Assembly (NCBI GenBank): GCA_020746995.1 | Contig: JAGPXD010000004.1 | Span: forward strand, 3,410,001-3,474,000 | Direction: 5' to 3' | Length of the DNA stretch: 64,000 nt | Source: Plectosphaerella cucumerina | Lineage: Eukaryota; Ascomycota; Sordariomycetes; Glomerellales; Plectosphaerellaceae | Shown here: piece after piece, positions 56,467 through 64,000 of the stretch | Position numbering within the stretch: the first letter of the stretch is position 1 | Layout of the letters: the number at the start of each line of letters is the position of its first letter | Made by a program: the position numbers and the translations under genes | The notes under the pieces: model-generated | The model's input: the letters and a program-made list of their open reading frames with translations, nothing else | What the model was told of the DNA's origin: nothing | Database searches by the model: none

Positions 56467-56822
56467 GGGAGAAGCGAGCTCGGCGTAGGTTTGTGTATGA
56501 TGTAGCTGCCATCTGTAGAAGCATTTCAAAGTCATCTTCCCACTTCACAGCCGATGCAAGGAGTCGTGAAGAACTGTGATTGAGGCACCTGTACCCTCTA
56601 AACTACCAAAAAACCGCCAGTTGATGATACCGGATCTAGAACCCAGGGAAAAGACTACCTCCATAATGAGAAATCGGCCCTGACACGGCTCAATGGGACT
56701 CGGCCCTCCAACTCCGAACTCTCTCGCAATACCCGTAAAAGCAACCCGGCCGTCCAAACCCATCACACTTCATCGTTGCAAAGTGCTTCCTGGCAATTGC
56801 CTCCAAAAAATAAACCGCACAT
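56467..56822. other. Convergent 3' region
   Basis: 356 bp between the convergent nitronate monooxygenase and RAD16. Nothing beyond expected 3' untranslated sequence. Confidence 0.6.
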
Positions 56823-59800
56823 CTAGGTGCCACGGAACAGGAACTGCATGTCCTCAGGGGTCAGGGACTCCATGGCCTTGTCATCCGAGTTGACCGTCGA
56901 GTTGATCATGTTCGTCTTCTTCTCCTGGATCAGAACCATACGGCTCTCCACGGAATCCTCAATGCAGAGGCGCGTGATGGTGCAGGGACGGGTCTGGCCG
57001 ATGCGGTGGCAACGATCCGCAGACTGCCACTCCGCGGCAGGGTTCCACCAACTAGACAATATTAGCCAACCGTACACTCAAAGACAGTCAAGGCAACTTA
57101 CGGATCGACGATGAAGACGCGCGACGCCTCGGTCAGGTTGAGGGCCACACCACCTGCCTTGAGAGACACGAGGAAGCACTCGACTTCCGGGTTCGTCATG
57201 AAGTGGTCGATGGAGGCCTGGCGCTGTGCAGGGGTCATGCTGCCATCGAGCATGACGCTGCTGAGGCCGGCACGGCGCAGGCGCCACTCGATCAGCTGCA
57301 GCATCGAAGTGAATTGCGAGAAGATGATGGACTTGTGGGACGCCTTGTCTGAGCGCAGGCGATGGAGGTCGCGGACCAGCATCTCAATCTTGGACGACGA
57401 CGTCCAATTCTCCATCTTGATGCGGTTGATGATGGACGACTTCTTGACCTGCATGTTGTCCTGCTCCATATCAGGCTGCTCGAGGTCGATGGACAGCGGG
57501 ATATGGCACTGCGGGCAATCGGGGGCTGCCGAGGACAGCAGGTAGCCCCTGGCGCACACGCGACAAAAGTCGTGCTTGCAGCGGGAGCGGATGGCGTCCT
57601 CGGCCGTCTCATCGCAGATGCAGCAGACGAGCACGTTTTGGCCGCCCTCGGCGCTCTTCTTGAGGATGAGGTCCGGGTGATCGGCCACCTGGCGCATCTG
57701 CATGATGAGACCGAAAATGTTGGCGTAGTTGTTGAGCAGAACGCCCTGCGCGACGTACGTCTCGAATTTGCGCTTGCTGTTCGTCATGATGCTGTTGGCA
57801 AAGTCATTCTCAACTTCGCCAAAGAACTGACGGTCCACGTGGATCTCCTTAACCGGGAGGTCCATGGAGCTGCTGTGGTCCTTCTTCAGACGGCGGAGCA
57901 TGATGCGGTTGGTGAGCAGGCGGAGCTTGTCAAATGCCTGACGACCGGGTCCGTTGGAACCGAACTTTTGGATAGGGTTTAGGAGCTCCTGGTTGAAAAC
58001 GGCGACGTGCTGCATGCCCGCGTGGCCGCAGCTGGTACAGCGGCTGTTATCATCAAGGCTCCACTCGAGGGAGCTGCAGGGGCACGATTTGCAGAAGTAT
58101 GAGGCGAACGGCTGGACGTTGAGGAACCGGATGAGCGAGAAGAACTCGCCGATGCGGTTCTGGAGCGGGGTGCCGCTGAGGCACCATCGGTAGTCCGTCT
58201 TGAGCGCGAAGCAGGCCTTGGCGGTCATGGTAGACCGGGTCTTGATGCAGTGTGCTTCGTCGAGGATGACGCGGTGGAAGTTGATCTGGTGGATCATGCT
58301 CTTCTCCTTGTATATGCCGGCCTTGCGCTTGAAGCCCTTCTCCTGCTTGCGGTACATGGACTCGAGGCTGTTGTACGACATCATGATGACGTTGTACTCC
58401 TTGAGCTTCTTGACCGTCATGCTCTTGCTCTGGACGTTGGTTCCGTGGTAGACAAATGTCTTGAGCAGGCCGTCGGTGTAGGAGGCAATCTCGGAGGTCC
58501 ATTGCATCAGGGCGACAGGCGGGACCAAGACGAGGGTCGGCTTCTTGGCGGGGAAATCGGACATGATGAGCGAGACGGCCTGAATGGTCTTGCCGAGGCC
58601 CATCTCGTCGCCCAGCAGTCCGCCCTTCCACTTGGTCTTCTCCATGGCCATCATCCAGGCCAGGCCCTCCAGCTGGAAGGGCTTGAGTTGACGAGAAATG
58701 TGCTTCGGCTGAGCTGCCTTGCCAGCAGCGATGGGAGCTGTCGCCTCCAGATCCGTCCACATGGTCGCGAGCTCCGGGTGGTTCTCCTCCAGCCTGATGC
58801 GCTCCGCGACGGCTCTCCTGGACATGCTATTGTGGAAGCCACGACGGTTGCGGCTGGCGTTATGGACAGCCCGGCTGAGGCCCGATTCGGGATCGCTAGA
58901 GTCCGTCGTCGTGAAAACCGCGGCCGGGCTGGTCAAGTCCGAGTCCAGGTCTGATGGGAGGTTTGGTGGAATCCAGGGATCTTGTACGCTGAAGATGCCG
59001 GTGGCCGGGGTTGCTCTCTGATTCTTAACCGGAGCGCGCTTCTTGGCGGAGTAGCCATCGTCAGAGTCGTCGCTGAAGATATGGCCCGAGGATCTGGCCT
59101 CTGCGTCGGTGCGAGGAAGAGCTGGCGCCGCCCGCGGCTTCTTGACCGTGGCGCGCTTCTTGACAAAACGACCGTTGTCAGAGGCGTCGGTGAAATCACC
59201 ATCGTCCTCGTCCTCCTCATCAGGGTCGACAAAGTCGTCCCACAGATCCATTGAATCGTCGCTATCGGTCCAAGACGAGGAAGGCTTCATCTTTTTGGCG
59301 GGACGCTTACCCTTGGCCTTCGGAGATGGCGACGAAGCATTGCGTCCACGCTTCTTGCCACCAGCAGGGGCAGCAGCCCGAGCCGTAGTTGGGGCCTTGT
59401 CCTTGCTCTTCAGCTTTGGGAGCTTAGCCTTGGGCATGAGGGGCTTGGTGTCGGCAAGCTCGGCCAGACGGTACTCTTCTTCCTGCAGCTTGCGAGCCAC
59501 AATCTCGTCGTTGTCGAGGCCGTCGAGCTCGTCGTCGTCGCTATCGGGAATGACGGCGGACTTGCCCTTCTGATCAGCAACCTTGGGGGTCTTCCGGAAG
59601 GGGTTGCGAAGGGTGTGCTTAACGCGGACCGGCTTGACAAAACCATCGTCCGAATCGTCGCTGTCGGGGATGGTCGTGTTTGCAAGTGTGTGCGTTGGGC
59701 GGAAACCCTTGGACGCCTTGGGCATGGCGGGCAGGTGAATCTCGATGGAAGAGCTCGCCTTGGGTTTCTCATCCACTGCAGAGGCGAAATCAGTGGGGGC

Positions 59801-60108
59801 GGGAGTGGCCTCGAGACTGGTGGCGGGGGTAGTGTAATCGCTGGGTGAAGTGGCCTCGGCCGAAGTTGGCGCAGTTGGCTGAGCCATGGTCTTCAACAGA
59901 GAGGTTCTGGAGCGGCTCTTGCGCAGGTTGGGGGCGGCAGACATGTCTGACAGGTTCTGGGAGGAGGAAGAGCGGGTGACACGGCCAGATGTGGATGTCG
60001 GGTCGGGCGACACTGAAGGGGGTCAATTTAGTGTTGAGGTTTGGAGTACCAGGTTTACCTACTGTCGGCAGCCTCACTGCGCCGCTGGGAATTGCGGCTG
60101 CGACGCAT
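56823..60108 (-). CDS. RAD16: RAD16-type SNF2 ATPase with RING finger (global-genome NER)
   Basis: Three exons: 60063-60108 (46 nt), 57102-60012, 56823-57051; 1061 residues. The 15-residue first exon joins exactly at an ATG-like codon (A|TG). N-terminal ~400 residues are disordered, acidic and Lys-rich (PDSDDSDDG, then blocks such as DPDEEDEDDGDF). The SNF2 helicase core follows: GGLLGDEMGLGKTIQA (Walker A, ~480), DEAH (~600), LSGTPLQNR, a RING finger CCICDETAEDAIRSRCKHDF...CPQC at ~812-857 set between the two helicase lobes, and the C-terminal lobe with IIFSQFTSML, LVSLKAGGVALNLT and ADRCHRIGQTR. This RING insertion is diagnostic of the Rad16/Rad5 group; the acidic tail-less layout and size favour Rad16. 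With Rad7 it forms the nucleotide excision repair complex that detects lesions in non-transcribed chromatin and drives E3 ligase activity. RAD7 lies next door, divergent. Confidence 0.95.
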
Positions 60109-61700
60109 AGTCGGAGTGGCGGCAGGGCTCAACGGTGAATGAGGTGGAGGGCGATTTATCTCCGAAAGTCGTCCGACAGGGCAACAGAAGAGGCCGTGAC
60201 AAGTGTATCGTTGACGGGCGTGATGGGCTCAAGGTTGCCGATGGTTGAGATGTCCCACGGCGTTGTGACGCTGGACACGAAGGCGGCAACAGGCCTGAGC
60301 CGAGGGGATGGGAGATTGAAGAATGAAAGTTGTCTGCGACGAGTTTGACTCGGGCGGTTGGGTGGCGGAGGGTAGAGGCGTGAGACGCCAAAAGGTGGCC
60401 AATAGGTGCGACGGCCTGCCCCTGACAAAGGAGGGAAGGTGGGATGGATGGGATGGGATAGGGAAGGAACGTGCAGAAGAGAAAAGAGAATTCTGCCGTG
60501 ATTGAGATGATGGAGAGCTGCCTCGGTTCCTACCTAGGCGAGGCTCGTAGATGGGAAAAGAAAAGGCCTCGGCCAGGCAAGCCGCAGGAGATCTTGCTCG
60601 ATACCGTAGAAGCCGAGCGATGGATTGCGTCGATGCCTTTTGCCCCTGGAGGAGAGAGGGGCCAGGCAGGGGTGCAGTGGGCAACAGCGATCGAGTGAAT
60701 GCCCCGGGTGGGACAAACGAAACTTGGGGAGGAACGCGTCGACGGAGCGAAGTCACGTGTTGGGAGAGTTGCCACTGGAAATCCTTGCAGGCTGCTGGGA
60801 CCTTCCTTGCTGACGTCTAGTGATCGCGCACTGTCCGTCCTTGCCGTCCCCTCCCCTGAGCTGAGGGATCGATCAGATGGCTTTGATGTCCTTTGATGGT
60901 GAGAAATGGAACATCAGTCTGGAGAAAAAAGGTCTGAACTTCCTTTCAGTCTTATTGACTGTATTTCTTCATGTTTTAGGTTGATTTGACAGTTTCCTGC
61001 TTTTGTGATACTGCCTTGCGGAAGGAGCGTTCTTCAAAGTGGCGTGAAACATGGAGTGATGGGCACAGTGCTCCCTCCCTCCCACACTGATGACGCTAAG
61101 ATGGTCAGGGGTCGGACGCAAGTGGTTGCATTAGCTCCCGTCCCGTTTGCACGGTGACCGATCACTGGGCTTCCCCAAAACCCGGAGCAAGATCGTGCAG
61201 CACACAGTGCAGCGTATCAGGCTTCACGCTCACGCCCTTTGATGGAATTTCTTTTCTCAGCTGAGCAGCAGGCAAATAGGGTGGGAAACCCATCAGAGCA
61301 TGATTCGTGCCTGCCACAGGTCATCAGTTTGGCGCCACTTCTTGGGAAGGACCCAATCCGACTGGCTGCAGGGCAGGTCAAGCTCGACCAGGCAGGTACA
61401 GGCGCTCGGGCCACACTTCTTTCACTTGAGGTAGGTACCGAAGTACTTACTTGGACGGCAAGTCCGTAGATGCCGCCGCCCGTTCGGCACCTCCAATCTC
61501 AATCTTTCGTCGCGTAAAGTGGTTTCCATCGCGTCTCCTTCTCCAAACCTTCATTTCGGCAAATCATCAACCCTTGACATCACCACGGGACTGCACCCTC
61601 CCGAAATCGAGTCACCGTTGACAACCTCTTCGTCGAGAAGGGACCCTCTCACCCTACTGTTCATCATCAAGAAGTCGCCACCTGGCCATCACTCGAGATC
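60109..61700. promoter_or_regulatory. Shared RAD16-RAD7 divergent promoter
   Basis: 1.6 kb with no gene. It contains pyrimidine-rich leaders on both sides and a CTTGAGGTAGGTACC-like stretch near 61430. Co-regulation is inferred from the arrangement; I recognise no damage-response element. Confidence 0.5.
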
Positions 61701-63646
61701 ATGTCGAATCGTCGCTCCGGTCGGAATGTCATAGGGCCGTAAGTCAGTTTTCAGTCTTGAAATTGACATTTCACTGACCCCTCACAGCCAGTCCGCCCTG
61801 ACGGACTTCTTGGCGGCAAGTTTACGCTCAAACACGGCCATGGCAGCACCTGCTGACCTTACCACAGACACACAACATTTCGGCGCAGCAGATTCGTAGC
61901 GACTTTGAAGAACGTCGCGCTGCTGCCAACGCGGCCAACGCCCAGGCCCCGGACGCATCGGCTGACTCTGCTGCTGCCGATACCACCGGTGGAGCCGCTG
62001 AGGAGGAGGAGGAGGCTGAAGCAGGCCCCTCAACGACGACTCTCAGTCTTCGCCAGAATGAGACCAAGGCAGAGGAGAAGAAGCGCAAGGCCAAGGAGAA
62101 GAGGGCCATTGAAAAAATCAAGGCGTCCAAGGCATTCAAGAGGCGCACCCGCCATGCCGGATCCGATGACGACCTGGACGAAATAGCACGCGCCCTTTTC
62201 GACGAACGGTCCGCGCCAGCCCCTGGCCAGATTGCCAACTGCGACATATGTGAGAAGCGATTCACCGTCACACCCTACTCCCGCCCAGGCCCCAACGGCG
62301 GTCTCCTCTGTACCTCGTGCAGCAAGAATGCCGAGAACGAAGACGACCTCCCGAAGAAGAAGAAGCCGCGCAAGTCAGCCGGTGGCGTCGGCCGCCGTCG
62401 TAACATCCAGAGCAGCATGATGGACGGTACTTACCACCGAGGTGCCAAGAACCTGATGCGTCTCTGCATCGAGACCTTGGCTCAGAATGTCCATCTCGCT
62501 GACAGCCTGGGCGAGCTGCCTACCCACGTCGAGGACAAGATTGCCAGGCTGTTCTCCAAGCGACGTCTTCTCAAGCCCACCACGCTGGCCCTCTTTGTGC
62601 GCCCGTCAACCGAGATCCTGAGCATCTACACGGCGGCTTATCTGAGCACGGACGACTTGATTGGCGTCTTTCAGACCTGCTCCAAGCTCAAGGAGCTCAA
62701 GGTTCGCGACGCAATTCAGTTCAAGGACGAGGTCATGGATTACATCATGACGCGCAACACCCAGCTCGAGAAGCTGAGCCTGCACGGAGCCAACCTCATC
62801 ACGTCTGAGAGCTGGAGCAAGTTCCTCACCAACAAGGGTACCGAGCTGCGGACTCTGCAAGTCTATGCCACCGACAAGGGCTTCAACGATGACGTCGTTG
62901 CCCTCCTCAGTGATTCTTGTCCCAACCTGATGCGCCTCAAGATCGATGGCAATCAGGAGCTCAGCAGTGATGGCGTCAAGAAGATTGGTCTGAACAAGAA
63001 TCTGAAGCATCTCAGTCTTCGCCTGGAGCAGAAGATAACGCCCAAGACCCTCGTTCACCTCGTCCGAGATCTCGGCGACAACCTCGAGACTCTCTCCCTG
63101 CGCCAAGTCCCTGAGGCTAATGACGAGCTCCTCACCATGATCAAGAGCAAGTGCACCAAGCTCAAGAAACTCCGGATCAAGGACAGCGAGGCTATGACGG
63201 ACGAAGGCTTTGTCGATCTCTTCGCCGAATGGGCCAACGAGCCACTTCACATTGTTGATTTCGAGTCCTGCCGCCACATGGACGCCATGAAGCCGCGAGA
63301 TAACTCGGAGAACGTCGGCCTCTGTGGCGAGGGCTTCAAGGCCATCATGGCCCACTCGATGAAGAACATCCGCTCGCTCAACGTCTCCTCGTGCCGGCAC
63401 ATCACCAAGGCGGCTTTCGAGGCTGCCTTTGCCGAGGACACTGTGTATAAGGAGCTCAGGGATATTGATCTCAGTCTCTGCGAGGAGGTTGACGACTTTG
63501 TCGTGGGCTGCATCTTCCGAAGCTGCCCGGCGCTGGAGAAGTTGATTGTCTGGGGATGCATGAAGGTCACGAGCGAGCACAACGTCCCTCGCGGTGTGCT
63601 TCTGATTGGCGTCCCCAACGCTATGGGCGTGGAGATTGCCGGATGA
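61701..63646 (+). CDS. RAD7: RAD7-type leucine-rich repeat protein (global-genome NER)
   Basis: Three exons: 61701-61738, 61788-61815 (28 nt), 61868-63646; 614 residues. The start MSNRRSGRNVIGPQSALTDFLA plus THNISAQQIR matches the conserved N-terminus of Rad7. The second intron (61816-61867, 52 nt) begins with GC (GCAAGT, a perfect non-canonical donor) and ends CAG; only this join keeps frame and family sequence. The N-terminal third is acidic then Lys-rich (AEEKKRKAKEKR). A CxxC...CxxC zinc-like segment is at ~146-170 (CDICEKRF ... CTSCSK). From ~205 onward leucine-rich repeats follow (LKELKVRDAIQFKDE, LEKLSLHGANLI, LMRLKIDGNQEL). Rad7 pairs with Rad16 in the nucleus; together with cullin and elongin C it forms a ubiquitin ligase involved in repair of non-transcribed DNA. 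Divergent from RAD16. Confidence 0.93.
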
Positions 63647-63857
63647 GGGGGAGTCCTCGGGATGATGTATTGGGAAGGGCACATTTACATGCAGGCATGG
63701 GTTAGCTACGGGTTCGTTTTCATGGGGCGTTGCGGCTTCTTTCAGGTACGATGCTATACCCTCGGCAGGTCTCGGTAGAGAATTCATTTCGTCATTCGCG
63801 GAGCTTCATTCGAGTCGTATGTACACAACACTACTTCCCCCTTCCTATCCCTCATCC

Positions 63858-64000
63858 CTATACAGGGCTGCTCAGACCGCTCTCGCACCGCTGCGTGTCG
63901 GTGTAGCAGGCCAAGAACAGCCTGTCACTCGAGTCACCGATCCACAGCTTGTACCGGCCCTGTGGGGCGGGCACAACCCAGTTCTGGATGGTTGTGTCCC
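63858..64000 (-). CDS. C-terminus of a secreted glycosidase, probably GH3 family (partial)
   Basis: Only the last 46 codons and stop are present; the gene runs beyond the window. The sequence QNWVVPAPQGRYKLWIGDSS and then DRLFLACYTDTQRC resembles the fibronectin-III-like C-terminal domain of GH3 beta-glucosidases and beta-xylosidases, where a final beta-strand ends in a short Cys-containing tail. The assignment is by resemblance of a short piece, so it is weak. It is convergent with RAD7 across 211 bp. Confidence 0.5.
   Translation of the reverse strand, partial: DTTIQNWVVPAPQGRYKLWIGDSSDRLFLACYTDTQRCESGLSSPV

Overview
The window is nuclear DNA from a filamentous ascomycete (Pezizomycotina, most likely a Sordariomycete). 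Support for this comes from GC-rich intron-bearing genes with short introns (about 46-80 nt, CTRAY-like branch sites), two Zn2Cys6 regulators, PDR-type ABC and CYP450 genes, a PTH11/rhodopsin-like membrane protein, a GH71 alpha-1,3-glucanase, a PhiA-type cell-wall protein and fungal F-box families. I saw no tRNA, rRNA, CRISPR array, virus or intact transposon. Exon joins were worked out by hand from reading frame and splice signals.

Layout. 1-949: N-terminus of a GAF-domain hybrid histidine kinase, cut by the window edge. 2.4-6.5 kb: a damaged F-box gene carrying an AT-rich block, and a C-terminally short CorA-like protein. 7.0-16.6 kb: a compact module of a Zn2Cys6 regulator divergent from a PDR-type ABC transporter, which is convergent with a cytochrome P450. 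17.9-19.7 kb: a second F-box gene of the same family, with a likely GC-AG intron and an apparent frameshift. 20.2-25.8 kb: a regulator with two tandem Zn2Cys6 clusters, preceded by a triple GCGAGATCCGG repeat, then a phenol-hydroxylase-type FAD monooxygenase. Together 7-26 kb reads as an accessory detoxification or catabolic block.

27-45 kb: a glutamine-rich F-box protein, a membrane-anchored hexokinase-like protein, a UNC93-like transporter, a rhodopsin-like membrane protein, then two secreted wall proteins (GH71 glucanase with Cys-rich repeats and a long C-terminal extension; PhiA-like protein). 46-56.5 kb: housekeeping genes for mitochondrial presequence protease Cym1, a taxilin coiled-coil protein, an acidic conserved unknown, and a nitronate monooxygenase.

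56.8-63.6 kb: RAD16 and RAD7 lie next to each other and are divergently transcribed from a shared 1.6-kb region. Their products are the two partners of the global-genome nucleotide excision repair complex, so this is the clearest functional pairing in the window. The right edge holds the C-terminus of a secreted, probably GH3, glycosidase.
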